From contig CM060125.1 of NCBI GenBank assembly GCA_030522415.1, positions 3,282,901-3,346,900 of the forward strand: a stretch of DNA of 64,000 bases, in the 5' to 3' direction. The notes beneath the pieces were generated by a model that was not told where the DNA came from, did no database searches, and was given only the letters and a program-made list of their open reading frames with translations. The translations under genes and the position numbers were made by a program. Of the stretch, positions 35,247 to 46,113 are shown piece by piece; position 1 is the stretch's first letter, and every line of letters starts with the position of its first letter. Origin of the DNA: Channallabes apus (Eukaryota > Chordata > Actinopteri > Siluriformes > Clariidae).

Positions 35247-36140
35247 TGTCACGTTCTGCTAGGTGTTGGACTGTGGGCATAGTGTTGAGGCATAGGATGC
35301 AGGCAAGGGATGCAGGGTAACAAAAAGAGTCTTTAATAAACAATAATCCAAACAAACATGAACAAAGGAAGTTGGCTAAAAACATGGAGCATGCTATAAA
35401 AAGAGAACTCAAAACACAAACACAGACTGGGGATTACACACACTAATACAATACAGACAGGGGATACGAACCAGACAAGACAAGACACACTAAACAGCCT
35501 AACGGGCTAAACACTAGGGACTATGCATGCAAGGGATAAACGAACACAAGACAGCCTTGGCTAGGTAGCTAAACAGACCAATTGCTAAACAGGCTAGTAG
35601 CCTAAGAACCAAGGGATAAACAGACAAGGTACACAGCAGACTAGGTATAAAACAGACTAATAACTCTGAAGGTTAGTTGCTAAACGGGTTAGTACCTAAA
35701 CAGACTACGATCTAAGCAGACGAGGAGACTAGACAGACTAAGATCTAAACATGTTAGTAGCACCCTCATTAGTATTTATACAGGCTAAGATCTAGACATG
35801 CAAAGGAGGTTACTCACACATAATGGTAAACACAAAAGGCTAATTCTCCTAGAGGCTAATCCTGCTAGGAGACACAGAGACAAAGAGACATAAACTAAAT
35901 AAGTGCAAACATAACTACAATCTCCAGAAACCAAAAAGGCCAACTATAATTAAACCAAACTAAAACATAACAAAGACCCACTTAACTGAACTCACATTAA
36001 TGCTCGACCCAGTTTCCCAGAACAAACAGGTATTTATACTAATGAGCCTCCTCGGTTCAGCTGGGCATCCGCGTCAGCTGACCAAGGAGTCTTCTGGGAA
36101 ACTGGATCTACAACCAAAAACTACACATCAAAACACGGCC
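35247..36140 (-). mobile_element. possible LTR of a Gypsy-like retrotransposon, reverse
   Basis: Read on the minus strand, the block ends with a TTATTAAAGACTCTTTTTGT polyadenylation-like region, a pyrimidine-rich U5-like stretch, and a CGTGACA end at 35247. This layout is common for teleost Gypsy LTRs. No second LTR was identified, so this is an inference. Confidence 0.4.
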
Positions 36141-36518
36141 GATGCAGCACTGTGTTGTCCTCACGCCGGGCGGCCTCTGCAGTACTGTGGCCTCCTTTGA
36201 CACCGGGTGGCGATGGAAGCACGCTCTCGAAGTCCGGCGGTGGCGGTTCGCTGTCACCGCAGCCGTGGCGGCTGCGAACGAAGCTAGAAAGCGTGGTGAG
36301 GGTTTTCCCTGGCGAGGTCCTGGCTGGGCTCTGGGGACATGGAGCCTCCACTGAGGCCCGCTGGCGAAACTGGAGCCTCCACTGAGGCTCTCTCACCTCC
36401 AGTTCAGTCCCCTGGTTTGACATGGGGCAAGCTGATTATCCCCGGTCAGCTTGCCCCGGCGTTATGGTCCCAGCCCCCCCAAAAAATTTTCTCCCGGGGG
36501 GCCCCTCTGCTATGCCTT

Positions 36519-36680
36519 TGTAGGGTCGATGCATCAGAAGTAGGCGTAGGGGCTGTACTGTCACAACGCCACGGCCACCCCGAGAAACTCCACCCCTGCG
36601 CTTTCTTTTCTAGGAAACTAACACCTGCCGAGCGAAATTATGATATCGGTAACAGAGAGTGGTTTCTTCAATTTAAAGTT
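36519..36680 (+). pseudogene. Gypsy-type retrotransposon RNase H fragment
   Basis: The translation [15 protein letters not shown], followed by [20 protein letters not shown] and GNRE, is the start of the RNase H domain of Ty3/Gypsy pol. It is a short fragment in a larger open frame that has no other recognisable domain. The neighbouring sequence diverges after GNRE. It is not functional. Confidence 0.85.
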
Positions 36681-36785
36681 TTGCACCATTGTTTTGGAGT
36701 CCATTTTTCCAAAACAAGGCAGGCTAAAATATATCCTGATGTTAAGGACAGATATGACAGGTGTCATGCCTCAGTAACATGAGGA

Positions 36786-37147
36786 GAAATGTACAGAACC
36801 CTGCACCCACCCACCCACAACACAATCAAAAATACATACAGAAAGACACACACACATACCCCACACCCTCTGGCTCAGACAGATCAGACAGGTTTTTTTT
36901 TTTTGCATCATGTCCACTATACTTGGAGTACATTTGCAGCCATGTCTATCAATTACTATATTTGAAGATTACAGTCAGTATACACTGATTGAATATTTGA
37001 ACTAGGTCATGCATTGGAAGGTATGTATGACCTGTCTGATATTCACAGATCTGTCTGAGCCAGAGGGTGTGGGGTATGTGTGTGTGTCTTTCTGTATGTA
37101 TTTTTGATTGTGTTGTGGGTGGGTGGGTGCAGGGTTCTGTACATTTC
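36786..37147. repeat. long inverted repeat, arms about 108-118 bp
   Basis: The left arm (36786-36893) and the right arm (37030-37147) are reverse complements apart from a small insertion of about 10 nt in the right arm near 37041. The arms run from GAAATGTACAGAACCCTGCA to AGATCAGACAGGT. The spacer of about 136 bp is unrelated and contains a poly-T run. Confidence 0.9.
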
Positions 37148-37710
37148 TTTTATCTCTCTGTTGTTGTATTAACATAACATAATTAATTCAGTGATTTTTT
37201 AAAAATGTTTGCATGTGATGATTGTTCAATAGAATTATTCTAAGAAAGAAGTGGAAAGTCAGAGCTCATAATTACACAAGTTTTAGGGAAAGAAATGTCT
37301 AAGTGTAATGTGTGTATTGTTTGAGTAAATGTATAGTTTCCTCCTACAACCAGTGGATGGTGTAGCCAGTTTCACAAGCAAATAGGATCTGTACCGTATG
37401 TTGCTTTATCTAAAGCAAATATTTCAGATAAATAAATTAAGAAGTTCTGCTTTGTAAACCATTTATGCTTGAGCAGCCATGTTGATTTGATGTTGCTTGA
37501 TGAATGAACCTAGTAGAAAGTGAAGGGGTTTTTTCTTTGGATCTTCCTAGGAATTGGGGAAGTGATTTCTTTGGATCTTCGTAGGAGTTTAGGGGTGTTG
37601 TCTCCTCCTTCCCATGCAAAGGCTGCACTAGCCTAACTACCTACAGTATGTAGGGAATGTTTGCTCTCCAGCTTGATCTTTAGGTAGCTAACTCATAGTG
37701 CTCATACTGC

Positions 37711-37940
37711 TTATGGTGGCAGGGTGGCTTAGTGGTTAGCACTGGTGTCTTGCACCTCCAGGTCCTGGGTTTGATTCCTCCGATCGGTCTGTGCACATGT
37801 GCATGCTTAGTGGGTTTCTTCTGGGTTCTCCAGTGTCCTCTCACATTCCAAAGACTTGCAGATTAGGCTAATTGGCATTTCCAAATCCTATAGTGTGTGG
37901 ATGTTAATCAGAGGTATTACACATGTGAATAAATACAATG
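37711..37940 (+). repeat. SINE-like element, degenerate
   Basis: Same family as 34404-34778: GTGGCTTAGTGGTTAGCACT, CTTGCACCTCCAGGTCCTGG, then CACATTCCAAAGACTTGCAG and TTAGGCTAATTGGCATTTCC. Confidence 0.7.
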
Positions 37941-38059
37941 GTCACCATTGAGGTTCCTGGATATATACTGTATATATATGTACACAAGCTATACAAGTAT
38001 TGCGTCTCTACATGGTAAGGTCAGATGTGCTTTTCTGGGCATCTGTTTTTCTTTTTTTT

Positions 38060-38285
38060 GTAATCTTTTTTTTTATGCGCTCAACGGTCAAGGGTTCAAG
38101 CTCCAGCACCACAAAACCATGACTTGCCATTGCCATTGTCTTGACCAAGACCCTTAACCCTATTCCCACCAGGGGCACTATATCATGGCAGACCATGTGC
38201 TCTAACCTAAACTTCCTACCAAGCTTGGATATGGGGAGAAAATTATTTAACTGTGTTGTTAAAGTAAATGCGACAAATAAAGGCT
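38060..38285 (+). mobile_element. tRNA-derived SINE, second family
   Basis: Contains CAAGGGTTCAAGCTCCAGCA, TTGACCAAGACCCTTAACCC and a GCGACAAATAAAGGCTTCTT end. It is related in layout and 3' end to the reverse copy at 57385-57625. Confidence 0.6.
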
Positions 38286-39109
38286 TCTTCATCAAAATGT
38301 TTCCTATTCCAAATATTTTTCTTATATGTCAAAGATGTTGCTGTTTTTCCCCCAGGCTCAGAGTTGCAAGGATAGCTTCTTAAGCTTCCACTAAGGGTTC
38401 CATCATCCTTAGCTTCATTTCCTCTTATGTGTTATGTCTCACTTACTCACTGGAGCTTAGAACAAATCCTATCGATGCCACATAGGGGCGAGGAATCCAG
38501 CAGAGTAAGAGTGTCCTGCTCTGTGGGTGGGAACGATGTCTTTTCTCCGTCCATGACCAATTAGAGAGACAATGCCTGGTCATGAGAAAAGAGAATTTAG
38601 CATATAATTAGCACTCTCTTCTTTTGACATCACATAATCAGCTCTTTTGTATGTATTATGATGCATTTACATTTGGCTGTTTCAGCAAAAATTAATCGTA
38701 TAAAAATAAACCAACACCACTACCACCACTATTCCCAGCCCCCACCCCATCCCCCAATGTAAATGTGGGCAATGAGCCGAAACATGCTTGGTGTCTGAAG
38801 ATTGCTTCTTTAATTTTGCACCATAATCTTTTACTACATTTGCTAGATTAGTATTTAAATCGTCATCCTTGTTCATCTTAATGGCAGATGATACTGAGAG
38901 TTGTTTAGGGCCTCATTGAGAAAGTCATACTCAAGAGTTCATAACAGTTATAGCACTATTTTACATCCTCAAAACTATGACTCACCCTTAGGCCGAAATC
39001 TGATTATGAATATAACTCAGAAAACTTTGGCAAGCCACAGAGAGCCAACCAAAATAAAATACCGCCAGATAAAAAAAAACTTCCTGAAACTCTGATGTTC
39101 TTCCATTGT

Positions 39110-39117
<8 letters not shown>

Positions 39118-39145
<28 letters not shown>
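39118..39145. repeat. (TG)n microsatellite
   Basis: About 14 TG units in the intergenic spacer. Confidence 0.9.
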
Positions 39146-39146
<1 letters not shown>

Positions 39147-39544
39147 GGTTAATGATGTAAAAGTGGTATGTCATGGTGCACAGCTAAGGGTGCCATTATT
39201 TATTTATGTTTTATTTTAATTATCTAGTCTTATTTGTGTTAATTGATGGATTTATGTTTGCATCAAGTCATCAATATAAAGATAATAATAAGATAATCAT
39301 GTTCCCTGAGTCGTTTTTGATCTTTAATTTTAGTGATATTGTGATATTCACTAACAAGGCTACTTGACTGGAAGTGCGAATGCTTTATTTAAAAAGAATA
39401 AAGGCTTATCATTTTTACTTAAAAAAGATAAATTAACTTTCTCCAACTCTGATGTTTTTCCATCGAGTGTATTTGTATGTTAGTAAATTATATAAACGTG
39501 GTACAATATGATGCAGAGGCTGATGGTGCCATTATTAATTAATT

Positions 39545-39950
39545 CATTCATCTTCTATACTGCTTTATCCTTCTATTCAGGGTCGCGGGGGACCTGGAAC
39601 CTATCCCAGGAGGCTTAGGGCACTAGGCGGGGTACACCCTGGACAGGGTGCCAATCCATCGCAGGGCACGCACTCAAACACTCAGGTCAATTTTGGGAAC
39701 ACCAATTAGCCTAATCTGCATATCTTTGGACTGTGGGAGGAAACCGGAGTACCCGGAGGAAACCCACCAAGCACGGGGAGAACATGCAAACTCCATGCAC
39801 ACAGAGACGGGAATCGAGCCTGGCCGGGGAATCGAACCAAGACCCTGGAGGTGCAAGGCGACTATACTAAGTCTATATAGTATATAGTCTATACTATACA
39901 TATAGTATAGACTATACTATATGCTAACCACTATACCACCGCGCTGCCTG
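39545..39950 (-). mobile_element. SINE-like element, reverse, with an AT palindrome insertion
   Basis: Reverse copy of the family at 34404-34778, from its GATTAAGCGG-like end (about 39555-39600) to the head GCTAACCACTATACCACCGC. Inside the head, where other copies read straight from CGAC into AGTGCTAACC, about 60 bp of palindromic TATAGTCTATACTATA sequence is present (about 39863-39921). Confidence 0.75.
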
Positions 39951-40044
39951 CCATTATTAATTAATTAATTAATTAATTGATTGATTTATTCATTTAATTA
40001 TCAAGTCTAATTTGATTTTATTGATGGATTAATGGTTTGTCTAG

Positions 40045-40235
40045 CATGGTGGCCTTGTGGTCCAGGTTCAATTCCTGACTCTGGGTCTATGCGCATGGAG
40101 TTTGCTCCCTGTGCTTTGTGGGTTTTCTCCGCATACTTTGGTTACCTCCCACAGTCCAAAGACATGTACAGTAGATTAGGCTAATTGGTGTTCCCAAATT
40201 GCCAGTAGTGTGAGAATTGATGACCAGAGGCCCTA
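40045..40235 (+). repeat. SINE-like fragment
   Basis: Degenerate copy of the 34404-34778 family: GCATGGAGTTTGCTCCCTG, CTCCCACAGTCCAAAGACAT and GATTAGGCTAATTGGTGTTC. It lies just before the predicted ppp1r3b promoter. Confidence 0.65.
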
Positions 40236-40414
40236 TAAATGAGAATAAATTCAATGATCACTACTGGCTTCCACGGTCCCTATGGATGTGACTGGACTTG
40301 CTTTATGACTTTTCGAGAACTTCATGCAAGTCCTGTGCCACTGAACAGAACCTATGTAATAAGCATAAACGTTATACGGGACTGGGACAGAACCAACATC
40401 GGCTGTGACCGTTG

Positions 40415-40660
40415 CAATGTCACGTGATCGGCCTCCTTCCCTCCTCCCTTCCCCCTACAGTTTCCCATGCGGCTCTACTGCGTTCTGATTGGCTAATGTA
40501 GCGCGTTCACGTGAACACTGTGTGATGATCATTCTTCCAACAGGGAAAGCCGACTACTGGAAGCGCGAGCGTGTGTTATTAACGCTTGTGCACGCGGAGC
40601 AACGCTGGTTTACTTCGCAGCAAAATAAAACAACACACATTCGTTCAGTTTAGCTGATGC
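40415..40660 (+). promoter_or_regulatory. ppp1r3b: predicted ppp1r3b promoter and start of the 5' UTR
   Basis: A GC/CpG-richer island in AT-rich DNA, with E-boxes CACGTG at 40421-40426 and 40508-40513, and an inverted CCAAT (GATTGGCTAAT) near 40487. The first E-box context GTCACGTGAT is one base from the MiT/TFE CLEAR consensus. It precedes a good splice donor at 40709. Its role is inferred from position and composition. Confidence 0.5.
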
Positions 40661-40708
40661 TCGGTCGGGTGCTCACCTTTACTGTGCTGTTTAAATGCAC
40701 CGAGCAAG
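40560..40708 (+). other. ppp1r3b: predicted non-coding exon 1 of ppp1r3b
   Basis: The sequence ends GAGCAAG|GTAAGC (GT at 40709-40710), a strong donor. The matching acceptor TCTCTTCCAG ends at 45230, 19 nt before the ppp1r3b ATG. The 5' limit is unknown. If the exon is used, the spliced leader carries two upstream ATGs (40657 and 40695). Confidence 0.5.
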
Positions 40709-42647
40709 GTAAGCAACATTTACTTCCTACTTTTTTGTTTTCATTCATTAAACAAAAAGTGATGACTGGTCATTTGAAAGATAGATCAGTGAGCACCATG
40801 TGTATAATGTTCACGTGTTTTTTGTATTTCAATAATTATATAAATATATAATAAAACACGAATGCACTGAACTTCCGGTTTTAGTTGTAACTACACACCG
40901 GACACATTTGAAGTTGTTGTAAGATGTGAGAAGCTTCTCTTTACTTTTTCACGCAGGAATCACTCCAGTTTGGCTTAATCTCAAACTACATAGTGTAATT
41001 CTAAATTTCATAACTAAATTCTAAATAAATACACATCAGGCTTCAATTATTTTACTGTTGATGTTTTGTTCACAGACCTACTGTATAACAATGACCCAGT
41101 ATCTGTGGTCAGTATTAAAGCCCCATGTGTTTGTAGGGTATTATGATAAAGAGGGTATGGGTAAGTTATAGAGGTCTGTCTTTGCTAATGTCATCTGCAC
41201 TAACTGACCTTAACGTGGACTTATAAATGAGCTCCAAGGACACAGAGCAACATAGTGAAAAGCAAACACTCTACTTTTATAATATGTAAAAAAAAAAACA
41301 AAAAAAAAAACACACAAACACACATCAAATGTCTAAATAAGCCCATCATTGTTTATGATGATAAATACTCTATATCTGATATACTGTATTTAGATCTGTC
41401 GTTACACATTGTACTATTATTATATGTATATTTTCGGAACAGAGCTTTTCAACCGTATGCACTGCTCAGTTCTTTGCCCGGGCTTTAATCACCAGCTGCC
41501 AAGAGATTTATGGCGATTTTGACCTTCTGGTGAAAAGGCAACCTTTATATAGGCTTTCAACATTTCATTTTCAACCTCATTCTGAGATCTTTTTTTGCTT
41601 GTTTGTTTCTTTTCATAAACAGCCTGGTTGTGTTTCATGAATACCCTAGCACTCATTCTCCCATCATGAGACGTTGATGAGTTTTCTCTAACAGCAGCTC
41701 TGACTTGGTGCAGCTGGATATTAATGCGCTGGTTTTAGTAATGCCTCAGCGTTGCCATGGTAACCGCTTCTTCACAGGGGCTTGCATGGCAGGCGCGCTG
41801 TGAACCCTGCAATTGTCGATGGTTTTATGTTTTTTTTTTTTTTTGGTAAGAAGATGTTAATTGAACAGTAATGAAAGCAGTAGTGCTGTGGGGCTTCACG
41901 CTGATTTCGAGGCGCTGTGGAAGTGTTTAAGGATGTTAAGTCTCGAGGTGTAATAACGTGCGAATACGTGAAGTCAGGAAACAAACATGGACGACATCCT
42001 GAAAACGTGCTTTATGGTCGCTCTTTCGGAGCATTTAAAACCCATAAAAATTGTGTTGCCACACTTTTCCTATTTTAGGTTGTGTTAGTTACTGTTATTA
42101 TAGTGAATTTCCAATATTCGTCGATAGAAATTGTACAGTTCAGCAACAATAGCGGATAATAGCGAGTAGCTTAGCAACATGCTAGCTGGCTAACTTAGTG
42201 ATAACGCTCCAGTGTGGTCAGTGTTTATTTTTTACCAAGCTCTGTGTCTGTAACTTTATATTAACCAATCTAAAAACAATACTGCTTTAAATTTAAAAGG
42301 GAGGTACTTTGTGATAAAAGTTTCACGTTTATTAGTATAATCCGCTTAAAGAGAATATATATATTACAATGTATATATATTTTTTTCATTTACATGTAAT
42401 TATACCACAATTAAAATTATTTTAAAAATTTAATACTTTTGAACTGCGTTATTATAATTATTTTTTTTACATTTTGTACATCTTTATCTTTCTAGAACTA
42501 TCGCAGTGCACTAAACTTTTTCTTCCAGGGGGTGGGGCTTAGAAGAAGGCGTTCGTCTAGCGTCTTGATTGGTCAACTGAGTTTGGAGTGGGTGGTGCTG
42601 TGAAAGTTAACCACGCCCATCACACTTAAGGTGGGGTGTCCTCTGTG

Positions 42648-42793
42648 TAACATGGTGGAGTAAACTGAGCTGAGTGCAACAGGGAAAGCTGTTCTGTAGT
42701 TGAATTGAATATCTGCTAGGGAACTTTAGATATTGAATTCAACTTCAGAACAGCTTCCCTGTTGCACTCAGCTCAGTTTACTCCACCATGTTA
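42648..42793 (+). repeat. long hairpin, 66-bp stem and 13-nt loop
   Basis: The left arm 42648-42714 and the right arm 42728-42793 are reverse complements with only about two mismatches and one single-base gap. The arms start TAACATGGTGGAGTAAACTG. The loop is about 42715-42727. The compact stem-loop is in sense within the predicted ppp1r3b intron. Confidence 0.92.
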
Positions 42794-43394
42794 TGGCGCT
42801 TTTCCACTGCATAGTACGGCACGACACGGTTCAGTTCAACTCACTTTTGGGGGGTTTTCCACTGGGAACAGTACATGGTACCTGGTACATTTAGTACCAC
42901 CTCAGCCGAGGTTCCAAGCGCGCCGATCCGTTACCAAAACGTGACGTGTAAACTCTGCTGGTCACTGATTGGCCGGAGAAAATTGTAATTACTGCGTCAC
43001 CGAACTTGCGACACGAGACACAACAGAACCGCTATATTTAGAACAGCCAGAGAAGGATCGGACGCACCTTTTTGTATTAACCAAAAATTTTCTTTGGCTG
43101 CCATCAGCCTCTTTTGAAACAAACTCCTTCGTCTCGCTGTTAAAAACATCCACATGCCGAGAATGAAGAACACCATGCCGTCGATATGCTCCATTGTTGT
43201 GTGTTTGTTTGTGGCGCGTTTACGATGACGTCACGGCAGTAGCGGTGCCGCGACTAAAACGACACGTGAATAATCCCACCCACTCTAAAGCGTTACTAAA
43301 CTGCAGTGGAAGCGCAAACCGAGCCGAACTGAGCCGAACCGAAGTGAGTTGAACTGAACCGTGTCGTGCCGTACTATGCAGTGGAAAAGAGGCA
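42794..43394. mobile_element. PIF/Harbinger-like MITE, 601 bp
   Basis: The ends are inverted repeats over about 50 bp: CTTTTCCACTGCATAGTACG then GCACGACACGGTTCAG on the left, and the reverse complement of the same sequence on the right. TTA flanks both ends (42791-42793 and 43395-43397), which fits the 3-bp TWA duplication of Harbinger elements. There is no transposase, so the element is non-autonomous. Confidence 0.75.
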
Positions 43395-43614
43395 TTACAT
43401 ATGTTTATTTTTTTTTTATCGTTTAAGTGTTAATTCTGTCCTGGTAATACTTGCAGAAAACGTGGCTGGTTTTAAAATTGTGATTTTATGTCACACCTCG
43501 TACATGGGTCCCATGGACCTACGCCTGTAAATGGCGCCATAACAAGCATTCTATCACACTATTTCTTTCATTATTACAATATATTTATGGTATTTATATT
43601 AACTATCATGCAGA

Positions 43615-43730
43615 AGGACCGGATTTAATTCCCACTCAATGCACAAACGTCAGCCAGTGGATGCAGTGCCAAGTTGTGTGCGGATGGTCCGGTGTGACGA
43701 CCCCTCAACGGGAGCATCAGAAAAAGACCA
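43615..43730 (+). repeat. retroelement 3'-end fragment
   Basis: GGATGGTCCGGTGTGACGAC and CCCCTCAACGGGAGCATCAG resemble the conserved 3' end of a widespread fish LINE/SINE (GTGGCGACCCCT...GGGAGCAGCCGAAA). Degenerate; the family is not assigned. Confidence 0.45.
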
Positions 43731-45249
43731 ACTTGTATTCTTAAGAAGTTTTCATTATGAGGAAATAATGTATGGAAATTATGCAGTTATTTGCTAAAAT
43801 TGTTACTTAATTTGATGGAATGAAGGTCTTGTACTGTAAGATAATTGTGAAAAGGTAATTGTAGAGTCTGAAGACACGGCGTGAATGCAGCATGTGAGTT
43901 ACAAATGTTTTACTCGGTTGTGGGACATAATGCCAGCAGTTAATAACAAACACTGCAGTCCTTTTGACTTTGATACAGATACATTAACCATGGCTTCACT
44001 TGGCTATACTGCAATAGGCAGTGGATGGCCAGTCTAGTTCATATAACATACCTATAGCAGCTGCAATACAGCTGGACTTGTCTGTCTCTCTTTTTTAAAG
44101 CTACACCCTTAATGGGGATGGGTGTGGCACACTTTCCAAGCACTTTCCACTCCAAAATCAGTTGAAATATCAATATTTAAGGTGAACACCCTTCTTCTAC
44201 GTTCCACTCCCTGTAAGAAATGTGTCAAGTCAGAAGCAGGAGATTGCAGAAACAGGACTGATATCACACAGAGAATCACACGTGGTTCCTTATTGATTGA
44301 AAAAAAAAAAATTATCAGCAATCCTTTGCAGATAAGATTTGATACCCTAGGTCTAGTCCTTATCTCTGGCCTTATTTCTGTTTTGTGTTTGTTTAAGTCT
44401 CACCATGTCGAGCCATTTTGCTGAACTGGTCTGAACTTGTCTGAAGCCCTCACCTGATTTAATGGTTAACATATTGTCTGGACTCGGATCTTCAAGTTTT
44501 TAAAATGGGTTTATTTGTCAAGCTGAGTTAGCCTGTGCGAAACCAAATGTCGCTTTACTTCAAAATTCATAGACAAAAATAAATTACCAAAAGGTGAAAT
44601 ATGGGAGTCTTGGAAGTAGACAACGATCCAAGCTAAATCAAAGGAAAGTAGTTTAGAACATGTTTAGGACAGAAATTTATAGGTGGGATCCCATGGGTGG
44701 ACCAATAAGTTTGAACAGAGTATTTGTCATGTACAGTATAGAAAGTGAGAGGTAAACTATTTAATCAGATAATTTTGCATTCTTTTCATCTTAACTCAAA
44801 AACACATGCAATTAGACAGTTTGTTATAATGTTTATGACAGTATTCTCATTTCAAATGATCACAATGAAAATCTTTTTTTTTTTTTTTTTTGCCTGATAG
44901 TAAGGGTGTACAAACTTTCACTCCGTTGTATTTGGGATTGTGTTTTACAGTGTAAAAGTATATAATTAAACATTGAAATAAAACAAATTATCACATATCT
45001 TGTAACAATATTAATTTAAACATTATATTTAAGTAAATCACATTATAACCAGGTGTTTAAGTGTATGTATCTCATATAATATTTTTACCCTGTATTATTG
45101 TTATTGTTATTAAATTGTTTGCGTTTAGAAGTATTCAATATAATATTCTGGTTTAAAAACATGAAATTAATTACTAGTATTTATCTATTTATTTATTAAA
45201 ACCTGACTCCTCTCATGTCTTCTCTTCCAGTGTGTAGGACGGTCCCATC

Positions 45250-46113
45250 ATGCCAGTTGAACTGGTGATGCCTCTTTACCTGTCGAACGATGACTTCCAG
45301 AGTAGGATGTCGGGGAAATGTAAGATGCCCTTGCGCCCGTGTCTGCACACGAGTACAGTCACTCAGTTTGGCTTCCACTCTCCTCTGCCGCAGTCCGAGT
45401 CTCGGAAACGGGCTCATGGCAAGGTCAAAAAGCAGGTGTCATTTGCTGACCACAAAGGCTTGGCCCTTGCTGTGGTGAAGGTCTTCTCCGAGTTCGACGA
45501 CCCCATTGATATCCCGCTCAGCATCCAGAAGCTTTTTGTTTCTGCACTCAACCTCTCTGAGGAGGATGACAAGCTAGTGCTGGACTTCTCTCAGCCAAGC
45601 GCAGACTACCTGCAGTTTCGCCAGCGGCTGGAGCGAGACTCGGTCTGTCTCGAGCACTGTGTCTTGAAGCACAGGGCCATTGCGGGGACGATCAAGGTCA
45701 AAAACCTGTCCTACCAAAAGGCTGTAAAGGTGCGCATCACGTTCAATGCATGGAAGAGCTACACTGATATCGATTGTCAGTATGTCAATGACACGTACCT
45801 GGGCTCTGAGTGGGACACCTTCTCATTTGAGGTGAATTTACCAGGCCGGATGCTGACGCATGAGCATGTCGAATTTGCTGTGTGTTACATAGTGGAAGGG
45901 AACACGTACTGGGACAGCAACCAGGGCCAGAACTATAAAATCACCCAGTCTGCGTTGAAGAAGAGGAGCACGAGTGACATGAACAACGGTGATCAGCACT
46001 ACAGTGACTGGGACGCGTACTTTGACGGATTCGGTAACCCGAGGTGCTCAAACAGCATTTTTACCGAGTGGCCAAGCTACACCGGGTACGAGGACCTCGG
46101 CCCATATTACTGA
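45250..46113 (+). CDS. ppp1r3b: PP1 regulatory subunit 3B (glycogen-targeting subunit G_L)
   Basis: A 287-aa protein that tethers protein phosphatase 1 to glycogen, promoting dephosphorylation of glycogen synthase and phosphorylase, chiefly in liver and muscle. The PP1-binding RVxF-type motif is K61-Q-V-S-F65, followed by ADHKGLALAVVKVFSEFDDP, the family signature. A CBM21 carbohydrate-binding module spans about 124-232, with the WDSNQGQNY glycogen/substrate-binding motif at 221-229. The C-terminus WPSYTGYEDLGPYY is the phosphorylase a-binding tail specific to G_L, which separates it from 3C and 3D paralogues. The whole coding sequence is in one exon, as in other vertebrates. The acceptor for this exon is at 45229-45230, and the ATG is the first in the exon. 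Confidence 0.97.
   Translation: MPVELVMPLYLSNDDFQSRMSGKCKMPLRPCLHTSTVTQFGFHSPLPQSESRKRAHGKVKKQVSFADHKGLALAVVKVFSEFDDPIDIPLSIQKLFVSALNLSEEDDKLVLDFSQPSADYLQFRQRLERDSVCLEHCVLKHRAIAGTIKVKNLSYQKAVKVRITFNAWKSYTDIDCQYVNDTYLGSEWDTFSFEVNLPGRMLTHEHVEFAVCYIVEGNTYWDSNQGQNYKITQSALKKRSTSDMNNGDQHYSDWDAYFDGFGNPRCSNSIFTEWPSYTGYEDLGPYY

Larger units (their letters stand above)
26260..40400. other. tnks-ppp1r3b intergenic spacer
   Basis: This is the spacer between two divergent genes. It contains the minisatellite, SINE-like repeats, an L2 tail, LTR-retrotransposon debris and a long inverted repeat, all listed separately. I see no conserved protein-coding exon. The subregions 26800-28050, 29650-31430, 32480-33540 and 38300-39540 hold nothing that I can support. 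Confidence 0.7.
40709..45230 (+). other. ppp1r3b: predicted ppp1r3b intron 1
   Basis: About 4.5 kb between the predicted donor and the acceptor. It contains the 42648-42793 hairpin, the Harbinger-like element at 42794-43394 and a retroelement tail at 43615-43730. No coding exon was recognised in 40860-42600 or 43750-45200. Confidence 0.5.

Noticed and set aside
36339..36782. A 147-codon open frame as a host gene
   Set aside because: Only the Gypsy RNase H block (36519-36680) is recognisable; the rest is chance coding in repeat debris.
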